A DNA stretch of 64,000 bases from Spongiimicrobium salis (GTDB lineage: Bacteria; Bacteroidota; Bacteroidia; Flavobacteriales; Flavobacteriaceae), in assembly GCF_043678055.1 (NCBI RefSeq), contig NZ_JBHEQA010000004.1:1-64000 (forward strand), given 5' to 3'. The position numbers were made by a program, and so were the translations under genes. The notes beneath the pieces were generated by a model. That model did no database searches and was not told where the DNA came from. It saw only the letters and a list, made by a program, of their open reading frames with translations. Of this stretch, positions 34,470-42,306 are shown in pieces. How positions within the stretch are numbered: position 1 is the stretch's first letter; each line of letters starts with the position of its first letter.

Positions 34470-35846
34470 ATGAAACATACTATCAAGACCCATAGATTAT
34501 TTCTTGTAGTCCTATTTTGTTTGATTACCATTCAAAAGGGTAGATCACAAAATGAAAACCCTCAAAGTACCATACAGGAACGCTTGAATGTGTATTATGT
34601 AGCCCAACCCAACACGGATACTAGTCCAATTCGAATAAATATAACTAATGAAGGTGATTTATTTGGTACCAACCCAAATATGAGGATTGCCCAACAATTG
34701 ATTCGAGCCATATATTATGGAGAAGGAGAGCACGCCCTATTCAGGGCAAATGTGGCGCGCTTGTTGGCAGGCCGTACACAACCTATAGCACTGATCTTAT
34801 ATGATGACATGACTCCTTTGAGGGCAGAAATTTCGGATACCTGGACCAATTGCGTACGGAACGATCACTTTTTTGCTTGCGCTATTAATGATCCCGATCA
34901 CGTATATGACCGGATTATAAATTATGGTTCCTTTCAAATGAATGAAGAGGGTTTGGAAGCAACCAAAAGAGGCTTTCTTAGACTATTCAGTGGTTCAACC
35001 AGTATTACAGGATGGTGGGATCGTTTAGAAAGGCCTGCTAGTGTTGATAGCTTAGACATTTGCTTGCCCTATAATAGAGATTATCCCACTTTTAGAAGCG
35101 CAGTAGTTTCCAACTCGGAAGAAATACGAAGGCATATGATATATCGTTCAAATCCTAATCATGCGGAAAATGTCATTGACAGAAGGCCTTATTTAAGGAA
35201 TCTTCACGGGGCATATAGAGCAGCCGGAGTTCAAAACGGAGATCGTGTCTGCCTTTCTGCCATCATAATTTGGGACGAAAGGCATTATGCTGCATTTATT
35301 CGTTTTAGGCCTAGAGATATCCACACTTTTCCTGATGATGTCGTTACGGGAGAAACCAATAGAACCCAGCAAATACGAAACAGTATTGTAAATTCTCGTC
35401 GAGTTTCCCGAAGGATACCTAGAGAAAATCCAAGAATACGCATGAACTGCATGTTGGACCTCTTTGAACGTATAGGTCCAGAACGTGCCTGGAACATGAA
35501 AACCGTAAATCAAGAGGGTGTGGCCTTGTTTATTGATATGAGTGAGATGGAGAAAGGTAGAAGGTTGGCAAGAGGCATTCCACCACCAGAATATGAGTAC
35601 TACCCTTTAAGGCAAATTGCAATCATGCTTCAAGGGCAAGAACGATATCGTGAAAATGATGAGCTATATCGGGAAGGGTTACAGCAAATTGAAAATAATG
35701 TCTATAATTCGGTATGGCTCTTTGAGAGAGCGGTTGCAAGCGGATCCAATATTTACGGCCCCAATTTCTATCGACTCAGAACTTGGATTAGGGAACAACA
35801 AGAGGATTCTGATCATGTATATTCTTGTTATGATCAATCCAACTGA
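34470..35846 (+). CDS. Secreted protein, paralogue of the preceding gene; last gene of the operon
   Basis: This 458-residue exported protein has a signal peptide to about residue 27. The N-terminal domain repeats the neighbour's landmarks: RLNVYYVAQPNTD, LFGTNPNMRIAQQLIRAIY, WTNCVRNDHFFAC with the Cys pair at 128 and 137, and the NYGSFQMNEEGLEATK segment matching NQMSQEGLLETK. The C-terminal 270 residues are unrelated and Arg-rich, with no recognised motif apart from CLSAIIIWDERHYAAFIRF. It starts 10 bases after the previous stop. The shared N-terminal domain with exchanged C-termini suggests a common docking module. Confidence 0.72.
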   Translation: MKHTIKTHRLFLVVLFCLITIQKGRSQNENPQSTIQERLNVYYVAQPNTDTSPIRINITNEGDLFGTNPNMRIAQQLIRAIYYGEGEHALFRANVARLLAGRTQPIALILYDDMTPLRAEISDTWTNCVRNDHFFACAINDPDHVYDRIINYGSFQMNEEGLEATKRGFLRLFSGSTSITGWWDRLERPASVDSLDICLPYNRDYPTFRSAVVSNSEEIRRHMIYRSNPNHAENVIDRRPYLRNLHGAYRAAGVQNGDRVCLSAIIIWDERHYAAFIRFRPRDIHTFPDDVVTGETNRTQQIRNSIVNSRRVSRRIPRENPRIRMNCMLDLFERIGPERAWNMKTVNQEGVALFIDMSEMEKGRRLARGIPPPEYEYYPLRQIAIMLQGQERYRENDELYREGLQQIENNVYNSVWLFERAVASGSNIYGPNFYRLRTWIREQQEDSDHVYSCYDQSN

Positions 35847-36056
35847 TTCATAAGTCGTATCACAATATTGATAAAAAGTGTTGAATTCCAACTGTATAAT
35901 TGACTGAATACATAAATCAAAAACTGCTTTTCAACCAATTACACAGGTTTTCCCCACAACGATACAATTTTCAGTATAACTTTAGTATATTTCAATACAT
36001 TTATTTGATTTTCAGTATTTTAAACACCCTATCACACCTTTTTAAATATCAAGAAA

Positions 36057-36746
36057 ATGAAAAAAAACATTCTTATCGCATTGGGCTTTGTACTATCTAT
36101 TTTTGTGACACAAGCTCAAAACTGTAGCACCTATTATCCTATGGAAGAGGGAGTAACATTCCAATATACTTCCTATAATAAAAAGGGAAAACAAGAAACT
36201 GTTGCAGATTACAAAGTTACACAGGTCAATACCGAAGGTACTTCCACAAACGCCACCATGCAAATTAGTCTTAAGGACAAAAAAGACAAAGAAATTTATG
36301 CCTCCGAATACCGGTTTTCCTGTGATAACAATACGGTTACCATTGATTATCAATCTTTGATTCCCAGTAGCATGTTCCAGCAATACGAGGGAATGGACAT
36401 GGAAGTCTCCGGTACAGATATAGAGCTTCCCAACCAACTTAGTGTGGGGCAAGAACTAACTGATGCCAATGTCGCTATAAAGGTGAAAATGAGTGGCATT
36501 AACATGAATATGGCCGTAGACATGATCAACAGAAAAGTAGAGAAAAAAGAACAGGTCACCACCCCGGCTGGAACGTATGAGTGCTTGGTTATTTATAGTG
36601 ACAACCGTACTAAAACCCTTGGCATCAACAAAACGTATCCGTCCAGAACTTGGATTGCAGAAGGCGTAGGTATGGTAAAGCAAGAAACGTATAACAAAAA
36701 AGGAAAAATCATAGGAAGTACTATGCTAAGTAGTTTTGGCAAATAG
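36057..36746 (+). CDS. Secreted beta-rich protein, TapB/DUF3108-like
   Basis: This 229-residue protein has a signal peptide (MKKNILIALGFVLSIFVTQAQ). The mature part starts NCSTYYPMEEGVTFQYTSY, a typical opening of the TapB/DUF3108-like beta-barrel fold, and ends with SRTWIAEGVGMVKQETYNKKG, the typical closing strand. A role as a periplasmic or outer-membrane-facing binding protein is likely, but its ligand is unknown. It lies 210 bases after the secreted operon and may have its own promoter (TAACTTTA at 35977-35984 is a one-mismatch -7 candidate). Confidence 0.72.
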   Translation: MKKNILIALGFVLSIFVTQAQNCSTYYPMEEGVTFQYTSYNKKGKQETVADYKVTQVNTEGTSTNATMQISLKDKKDKEIYASEYRFSCDNNTVTIDYQSLIPSSMFQQYEGMDMEVSGTDIELPNQLSVGQELTDANVAIKVKMSGINMNMAVDMINRKVEKKEQVTTPAGTYECLVIYSDNRTKTLGINKTYPSRTWIAEGVGMVKQETYNKKGKIIGSTMLSSFGK

Positions 36747-36797
36747 CTTAAAATAAAAGCTCTAATTATTTTTTCACAAAAACAGTTCCTGAGAAAA

Positions 36798-37517
36798 TCA
36801 ATTTCCGACTTTCTTAGGAGCTATCATTTCTGCTTCAAACAGCGCCCTAAAATGTTTTAGTAGTTTCTCTTTCACTTCTTCCAATGGAATTTCTCCCCGT
36901 CCAAGTTCCACGTTTAAAGAAGTTACTCCTTTCCCTTTAATCCCGCAGGGAATCATATGATCAAAATACCCCAGATCTGCATTTACATTCAGCGCAAAAC
37001 CATGCATGGTCACCCATCTACTGGCACGCACTCCCATAGCGCATATTTTTCGGGCAAAAGGTGTTCCTACATCCAACCATACACCAGTTTCTCCAGGAGA
37101 TCGTTCCCCTTTAAGATTGTACTCTGCCAGTGTTAAAATTACCATTTCTTCTAAGAAACGAAGGTACTTATGAATGTCCGTAAAGAAATTGTCCAAATCC
37201 AAAATAGGGTATCCTACAATTTGACCTGGTCCATGATAGGTAATATCCCCTCCTCTATTAATCTTATAAAAACTTGCTCCTTTGGCCTTAAGCTGCTCTT
37301 CCGAAACCAGAAGGTTACCCATATCCCCGCTTTTACCCAAGGTATATACGTGGGGATGCTCCACAAACAAAAAATAATTGGGGGTATGCTCCGCAGTCCC
37401 TTGCCTGCGATTATTAATCTTGATCTGTAAGATAGATTGAAAAAGGTCTTCTTGATAATCCCAAGTTTCCTTGTAATCCCTATTGCCTAAATCCTGTATT
37501 TGAATAGCCTTGTTCAT
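36798..37517 (-). CDS. lipB: Octanoyl-[ACP]:protein N-octanoyltransferase
   Basis: This 239-residue cytoplasmic enzyme transfers octanoate from acyl carrier protein to lipoyl domains, the first step of lipoate cofactor assembly on 2-oxoacid dehydrogenases and the glycine cleavage system. Signature segments are RGGDITYHGPGQIVGYPILDL (split around the HGPGQ core), KICAMGVRASRWVTMHGFALN carrying the conserved Lys, and HMIPCGIKGKGVTSL with the nucleophilic Cys. Length is in the normal range. A promoter at 37552-37523 places transcription start almost at the ATG. The BCKDH-type E1 at 62 kb belongs to a complex that depends on this cofactor. Confidence 0.95.
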   Translation of the reverse strand: MNKAIQIQDLGNRDYKETWDYQEDLFQSILQIKINNRRQGTAEHTPNYFLFVEHPHVYTLGKSGDMGNLLVSEEQLKAKGASFYKINRGGDITYHGPGQIVGYPILDLDNFFTDIHKYLRFLEEMVILTLAEYNLKGERSPGETGVWLDVGTPFARKICAMGVRASRWVTMHGFALNVNADLGYFDHMIPCGIKGKGVTSLNVELGRGEIPLEEVKEKLLKHFRALFEAEMIAPKKVGN

Positions 37518-37522
37518 CCTTG

Positions 37523-37552
37523 CAAAGATACAAAGACGATTTCAGTACTCAA
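37523..37552 (-). promoter_or_regulatory. Promoter of lipB
   Basis: On the minus strand TTG (37552-37550), 19 bases, then TATCTTTG (37530-37523) match the Bacteroidota consensus. The -7 element ends only five bases before the lipB ATG at 37517, so the mRNA would be leaderless or nearly so. The -33 element lies across the end of the upstream lipoprotein gene. Confidence 0.6.
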
Positions 37553-38304
37553 TCTTCCAACTCCACTTCAAAACTAATGGATTCTGGATCTTTAAGCATC
37601 TCTAAAAAGCTGACTTGATATACCATGGTCTTCCCATCTACTGTAAAAGTGGCATCTTTTGCTGTTGTAGATTTTACTTTGCGCGGAAAGTGGTAGCGGA
37701 AGGTATAAATAGATCCCGTTAAAAAGGTTTCCGTTTGCTTGGATTCCTCCAGGCTTTTCTGAAAGGCTTCCTGATCCGTAATGGTCACCTTTCTGCTAAA
37801 GGTATTGTTGGAAAAGGAATATGTTACCTCAGACGTGGGCTTTTGGGATTTTACAGGACTCTTGGATTGTCCATTAACGGTTTGTGTAGAGGTTATGGCA
37901 CTTGCATTTTGAAAGTCGTTTAAGACGTTCCCAATATCATTGACCGATTTAAAATCAGAGAAAAGATCAAACTTCATAAGCTTTTCATCTGGGTTCATTA
38001 CCATATGCATTTTAAAGTTTTCCAGTTTTTTGAGCTTATCCTGCTCTTCTTGGGGTAGTTTGGAAATACTATCTCTTTTCTCATCAAAGATCTCTTTGAA
38101 AGACATAATGGAATCTATGGGTTTTTCAAACTCATCGGAGGATGGCGCTCCCATTTCATTCATAGTTTCCAAAAGTTGTGATCCGTCAAACTTCAGGGAA
38201 ATCTTTCCAGATCCATCCTCTTCCACATATATTTCTTCAGTAAAATTACAGGAAGACATTGCGATCAAAACGCCAATACAGGCAAGTAGCTTAATAAATT
38301 TCAT
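37549..38304 (-). CDS. Lipoprotein of unknown function
   Basis: This 251-residue lipoprotein has its acceptor Cys at 19 (LIAMSSC), which fixes the start at 38304. The open frame extends further to 38637, but that upstream part is antisense-frame noise over the YqaE gene. The sequence after the signal begins NFTEEIYVEEDGSGKISLKF, a pattern seen in flavobacterial lipoproteins with two beta-sheets round a helical Lys/Glu-rich segment (about 75-110). The family is not named. It is followed by lipB on the same strand, which has its own promoter. Confidence 0.72.
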   Translation of the reverse strand: MKFIKLLACIGVLIAMSSCNFTEEIYVEEDGSGKISLKFDGSQLLETMNEMGAPSSDEFEKPIDSIMSFKEIFDEKRDSISKLPQEEQDKLKKLENFKMHMVMNPDEKLMKFDLFSDFKSVNDIGNVLNDFQNASAITSTQTVNGQSKSPVKSQKPTSEVTYSFSNNTFSRKVTITDQEAFQKSLEESKQTETFLTGSIYTFRYHFPRKVKSTTAKDATFTVDGKTMVYQVSFLEMLKDPESISFEVELED

Positions 38305-38336
38305 GTTTTGGGTGATTAGTTGGTTCATTCTTTTCT

Positions 38337-38344
38337 CAAAAATA
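38337..38344 (-). promoter_or_regulatory. Possible -7 element before the lipoprotein gene
   Basis: TATTTTTG on the minus strand (38344-38337) matches TAnnTTTG and lies 32 bases before ATG 38304. No clear TTG stands at -33, so the call is tentative. Confidence 0.3.
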
Positions 38345-38414
38345 AGCATTAGAAATATCTTTGAATAACCCTTAAGCGCTAAAAATATTGTGTCTTTATG
38401 ATCTTCTATCGTAT

Positions 38415-38570
38415 TTAATTGGGATTGTTCAATATGACCAAGGCTGCTATTACGCCGGGCACCCACCCGCACAAGGTCAATAGAAAAACAATGATTATAG
38501 ATCCGCAACCCTTTCCGATAACCGATAAGGGAGGGAAAATTATGGCCAAGACCACTCTCCAGAAACTCAT
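38415..38570 (-). CDS. YqaE/Pmp3-family small membrane protein
   Basis: A 51-residue protein starting MSFWRVVLAIIFPPLSVIG carries the hallmarks of the UPF0057/Pmp3 proteolipid family: the FPPLSV motif in the first helix, then GKGCGS, and the second helix with LLTLCGWVPGVIAALVI. Two transmembrane helices fill nearly the whole protein. Relatives in bacteria, yeast and plants are small inner- or plasma-membrane proteins linked to membrane potential and stress; the molecular function is unclear. The leader before ATG 38570 is A-rich without a Shine-Dalgarno, as is normal here. It is encoded between the lipoprotein gene and lysS and is easy to miss by length cut-offs. Confidence 0.9.
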   Translation of the reverse strand: MSFWRVVLAIIFPPLSVIGKGCGSIIIVFLLTLCGWVPGVIAALVILNNPN

Positions 38571-38679
38571 AGTTGATTTTGATTTTTGATTGATGTACTA
38601 GATTAGACAACATTATGTTAATTTTGTTACACTCCATACCAAAATATCTCTTTCAAAGGAACATTCTCGCAAGAGGAGA

Positions 38680-38710
38680 TTGAAAGATTACCCTAGAGTA
38701 GTTATATTTG
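38680..38710 (+). promoter_or_regulatory. Promoter of lysS
   Basis: TTG (38680-38682), 20 bases, then TATATTTG (38703-38710) form a consensus Bacteroidota promoter ending 20 bases before ATG 38731. Its position excludes the longer frame that begins at the TTG of the -33 element itself. Confidence 0.7.
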
Positions 38711-38730
38711 CAGCCTTAAAAAACACCATT

Positions 38731-40422
38731 ATGCAACTCTCTGAGCAAGAAGTTATCCGAAGGGAAAAATTGAGCAAATTGCGGGATTTGGGCATTGATC
38801 CATATCCTGCAGAACAATACCCTGTAAATGCTACTTCCAAAACTATTAAAACAGCTTTTGAAGAAGGAAAACAGGTGATTATCGCTGGTAGACTTATGGC
38901 TGTTAAGGTTCAGGGAAAAGCTTCTTTTGCAGAATTACAGGATAGTGAAGGCAGAATTCAACTGTACTTTAACCGGGACGAAATTTGTCCGGGAGAAGAC
39001 AAAACCTTGTACAATGATGTTTTCAAGAAATTATTGGACTATGGGGATTTCATTGGTATAGAAGGAGAATTGTTTACCACTAAAGTTGGTGAAAAGACGG
39101 TCATGGTCAAGCAATTTTCCGTACTCAGCAAAGCCTTACGCCCCTTACCCCTACCTAAAGAGAAGGATGGTGTAGTTTATGATGCTTTCACAGACCCTGA
39201 AATGCGTTATCGCATGCGCTATGTGGATCTTGCCGTGAACCCACAGGTAAAGGATGTTTTTGTGAAGCGTACCAAGATTATGACTACCATTCGTAATTTT
39301 TATAATGATATGGGCTTTTTGGAAGTGGAAACGCCCATTTTGCAATCCATTCCCGGAGGAGCCGCCGCTCGTCCTTTTGTTACGCATCACAACGCCCTGA
39401 ATATCCCTTTATACCTTAGAATTGCCAATGAACTCTATTTAAAAAGACTGATCGTTGGTGGTTTCGATGGTGTATATGAATTTGCAAAAGATTTTAGAAA
39501 TGAAGGAATGGATCGTACCCATAATCCTGAATTTACCGTAATGGAAATGTATGCGGCCTACAAGGATTATAACTGGATGATGGATACCACAGAGAAATTG
39601 CTGGAAAAAATAGCGCTTGATCTGCATGGTTCCACTACGGTGTCTTTTGATGGTCAATCCATTGATTACAAAGCTCCCTACAAACGTGTAGGCATTCTAG
39701 ATGCTATTAAGGAGCATACTGGCTATGATCTATATGGGAAATCAGAAGAGGAAATTCGTGAAGCAGGAAAAGCGCTTGGTTTGGAAGTAGATGAAACCAT
39801 GGGAATCGGGAAAATGATCGATGAGATTTTCGGTGAAAAATGTGAGCATTTATATATACAACCTACCTTTATTATTGATTATCCTGTTGAGATGAGTCCG
39901 CTGACCAAAAAACACAGGACAAAAGAAGGTCTTACAGAACGTTTTGAGCTGATGGTAAATGGTAAAGAATTGGCGAATGCCTATTCCGAGTTGAATGACC
40001 CCATAGACCAAAGAGAACGTTTTGAAGATCAGTTAAAACTCTCAGAAAAAGGAGACGACGAAGCCATGTTCATTGATCATGATTTTCTTAGGGCCCTAGA
40101 ATATGGAATGCCACCAACTTCGGGAATCGGCATTGGTATTGATCGACTTACCATGTTCATGACAGATAATGTCTCCATTCAAGAAGTGCTTTTCTTCCCG
40201 CAAATGCGTCCGGAGAAAAAACCTTTGGAACTTAAAGACAATGAAAAAGCCATTTTTGATTTGTTGAAGAAGGAAGAACGCATTGGATTGAACGATTTAA
40301 AACAAGCAGCAGGCTTGAGCAATAAGGCTTGGGACAAAGGCATTAAGGCCCTTACTAAATTGGGGGTCGCCAAAGTCATCAAAGAAGGGGAACAGCTTAT
40401 TTGTGAACTTCAGGACCATTGA
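38731..40422 (+). CDS. lysS: Lysyl-tRNA synthetase, class II
   Basis: This 563-residue cytoplasmic enzyme charges tRNA-Lys. It has the N-terminal OB-fold anticodon-binding domain (VIIAGRLMAVKVQGKASFAE, near residue 45), class II motif 2 (KDFRNEGMDRTHNPEFTVME) and motif 3 (GIGIGIDRLTMFMTD). A C-terminal extension of about 70 residues beyond the catalytic domain resembles a small winged-helix (EKAIFDLLKKEERIGLNDLK); this is longer than the E. coli enzyme but familiar in flavobacterial LysRS. The start at 38731 is set by MQLSEQEVIRREKL and by the promoter just upstream. It converges on the ECF sigma gene with only 15 bases between stops. Confidence 0.95.
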   Translation: MQLSEQEVIRREKLSKLRDLGIDPYPAEQYPVNATSKTIKTAFEEGKQVIIAGRLMAVKVQGKASFAELQDSEGRIQLYFNRDEICPGEDKTLYNDVFKKLLDYGDFIGIEGELFTTKVGEKTVMVKQFSVLSKALRPLPLPKEKDGVVYDAFTDPEMRYRMRYVDLAVNPQVKDVFVKRTKIMTTIRNFYNDMGFLEVETPILQSIPGGAAARPFVTHHNALNIPLYLRIANELYLKRLIVGGFDGVYEFAKDFRNEGMDRTHNPEFTVMEMYAAYKDYNWMMDTTEKLLEKIALDLHGSTTVSFDGQSIDYKAPYKRVGILDAIKEHTGYDLYGKSEEEIREAGKALGLEVDETMGIGKMIDEIFGEKCEHLYIQPTFIIDYPVEMSPLTKKHRTKEGLTERFELMVNGKELANAYSELNDPIDQRERFEDQLKLSEKGDDEAMFIDHDFLRALEYGMPPTSGIGIGIDRLTMFMTDNVSIQEVLFFPQMRPEKKPLELKDNEKAIFDLLKKEERIGLNDLKQAAGLSNKAWDKGIKALTKLGVAKVIKEGEQLICELQDH

Positions 40423-40437
40423 AGGACTGAGGTTCAC

Positions 40438-40974
40438 TTATAGCATGAAGAGGGAAGCATGTTCTCTTAGAAAATGTAGGGCTTTGGACATTTGAGCTTC
40501 AACCGCTTTGATGGATATGCCCATATCCAATGCGATTTCCTTGTATTTCTTTTTTTCAAATTTGCTTTTCACAAAAACTTCCTTACAACGGGGCGGAAGC
40601 GAATCGATCAAGCTGTGCAATTTATGTAAGCGGGACTCTTGTTCGTCATTTTCGGTACTATTCATTTCAAATAACACCTCCCAACGTATCGTATCCAAGA
40701 CATCCAGCCTTCTTTTTTCTTTTCTAAGGTGCATCAAAAATTGATTGTGACAAGATTTAAAAAGATAACTTTTTAAGGAAGTCGTAATAAGTATTCGTTC
40801 TTTTTTTTCCCAAATTTTAATCATGGCTTCCTGTACCACATCTTCCGATATAGCGGCGTTTCCGCTTAACTTATAAATGTAATTGTACAAATAATTATAA
40901 TATTCAGAAAACAAAAATTTATAAGCCAAGGCATCTCCTGTTCGTAGTTTTTTAAGTAATTCCTGTTCGGACAT
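40438..40974 (-). CDS. ECF RNA polymerase sigma factor, FecI-like
   Basis: This sigma factor of about 178 residues has region 2 (about 20-90; YNYLYNYIYKLSG, EDVVQEAMIKIWEKKE, SYLFKSCHNQFLMHLRK) and region 4 (about 115-175; LPPRCKEVFVKSKFEKKKYK, EIALDMGISIKAVEAQMSKA). It belongs to the large Bacteroidota group that works with FecR anti-sigma factors and TonB-dependent transducers. ATG 40974 (MSEQELLKKL) is preferred to a TTG at 40995, which lies inside a -7-like element. The gene is divergent from fecR rather than upstream of it on the same strand. Confidence 0.9.
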   Translation of the reverse strand: MSEQELLKKLRTGDALAYKFLFSEYYNYLYNYIYKLSGNAAISEDVVQEAMIKIWEKKERILITTSLKSYLFKSCHNQFLMHLRKEKRRLDVLDTIRWEVLFEMNSTENDEQESRLHKLHSLIDSLPPRCKEVFVKSKFEKKKYKEIALDMGISIKAVEAQMSKALHFLREHASLFML

Positions 40975-40992
40975 TTGAGCCAATCTAAAAAT

Positions 40993-41000
40993 CAAATCTA
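40993..41000 (-). promoter_or_regulatory. -7-like element before the ECF sigma gene
   Basis: TAGATTTG on the minus strand (41000-40993) matches TAnnTTTG and lies 18 bases before ATG 40974. No TTG is visible at -33, so it may be a weak or activated promoter. Confidence 0.35.
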
Positions 41001-41068
41001 ATAAAAAAATAAAAAAAGGTAGGGTTTTTTAAATAATCTGCATCATAGAGACAAATAGTCTTCTCAAT

Positions 41069-42226
41069 ATGCAAAAACCAGTAGTGTTAATTGATAAATT
41101 CTTGAATCATGAAATATCCGATCAGGAACGGGAAATCCTAAAAAAGTGGGTAGAAGAGAGCGATGAACATCGGATAGCCTTCAAAGAACACATTCAGACC
41201 TTTGACCTACAAGCTATGGAAAAGGTGGATTCCGACGCTGCATACCAAAAATTCCTGAAGAGCATTTCACAAAAAACAGCCAAACGGAAGGTACGTACCC
41301 CTATCTATCGTTATGCCGCTATATTTATTGCCCTGTGTTCACTGGGATGGTTTGCCCTTTACTTGATCAACTCAAATACAGATCCTGCTATAGATGCCGT
41401 TGTTATTGAAAAGGATTTTTTACCACAGGAGCAAATTGTATTGAAATTGGCCGATGGTAGCACAGAGACCATAACCACAGCTGCAAACGGCATTGTAACT
41501 GATAAAGAGGGAAATATCATTGCCAATACCAATCAAGGCATTTTAGCCCTTAATACTTCTACAGCACATTCAACTGCTCTTAACGAAATTAGCATCCCCT
41601 ATGGGACCACTTACAAAATACAGCTTTCCGACAATACCGTGGTATGGCTCAATGCAGGTTCTACGCTTAAATTCCCTCAGAACTTTAAAGGTACCCCCAA
41701 TAAGCGGGAAGTATTTTTGGAAGGGGAAGCCTTTTTCGATGTCACCAAGAATGAAGAAAAACCTTTTTTCGTACATGCTAGAGACCTTCAAATTGAAGTA
41801 CTTGGAACGCAATTTAATGTTTCTTCCTATGAAACGGATAAGGCTATAAAAACGACCTTGGTAGAAGGGGCTGTTCATGTTTTTGAAACCAACAATCCTG
41901 AAAATCAGTTACAGCTTTCACCCAATGACCAAGCTGCATACCAAAGAGAACAGGGAACTTTGGACAAACGAAAAGTCGATCCCAATATCTATATCGATTG
42001 GATGCACAATAAATTGATCATTGATCAGCTAGAATTTTCAGAAATCCTAACCCGATTGGAACGAAGGTATAATGTTAGGATTATCAATAATGCTCAACAT
42101 TTAAATCAAGAAATCTATAATGGCGAGTTTCAAAATGAATCCATAGCGGTCATTCTGAATACCATTGCCATGAGTACACCATTTACGTATGAGATAAATA
42201 ATAACATCATTACCATAACAAAGTAA
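41069..42226 (+). CDS. FecR-family anti-sigma factor
   Basis: This 385-residue inner-membrane protein has a cytoplasmic anti-sigma N-terminus (ILKKWVEESDEHRIAF), one transmembrane helix (about 84-103, YAAIFIALCSLGWFALYLI) and the periplasmic FecR domain (about 175-275; IPYGTTYKIQLSDNTVVWLN, GEAFFDVTKNEEKPFFVHAR, VLGTQFNVSSYETD). A DUF4974-type C-terminal domain follows (FSEILTRLERRYNVRI). It should hold the divergent sigma factor inactive until the TonB-dependent receptor encoded 80 bases downstream signals through its STN domain. Confidence 0.93.
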   Translation: MQKPVVLIDKFLNHEISDQEREILKKWVEESDEHRIAFKEHIQTFDLQAMEKVDSDAAYQKFLKSISQKTAKRKVRTPIYRYAAIFIALCSLGWFALYLINSNTDPAIDAVVIEKDFLPQEQIVLKLADGSTETITTAANGIVTDKEGNIIANTNQGILALNTSTAHSTALNEISIPYGTTYKIQLSDNTVVWLNAGSTLKFPQNFKGTPNKREVFLEGEAFFDVTKNEEKPFFVHARDLQIEVLGTQFNVSSYETDKAIKTTLVEGAVHVFETNNPENQLQLSPNDQAAYQREQGTLDKRKVDPNIYIDWMHNKLIIDQLEFSEILTRLERRYNVRIINNAQHLNQEIYNGEFQNESIAVILNTIAMSTPFTYEINNNIITITK

Positions 42227-42306
42227 AAAAAGGAGAAGTGTTGCACCACCTCCCCTTTAATATTGATCATTAAAAACGAGTATTAACAATCAGACACCCT
42301 AAAATT

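Noticed and set aside
35900..36127. 75-codon plus-strand frame overlapping the start of the TapB-like gene
   Set aside because: Reads through the leader and start of a clear signal-peptide gene in another frame; translation is AT-bias noise.
38305..38637. Upstream extension of the lipoprotein frame giving a 362-residue protein
   Set aside because: The lipoprotein signal peptide begins at 38304, and the extension is antisense-independent but out of frame with the real YqaE/Pmp3 gene on the same strand (38415-38570); its translation is unlike any protein.
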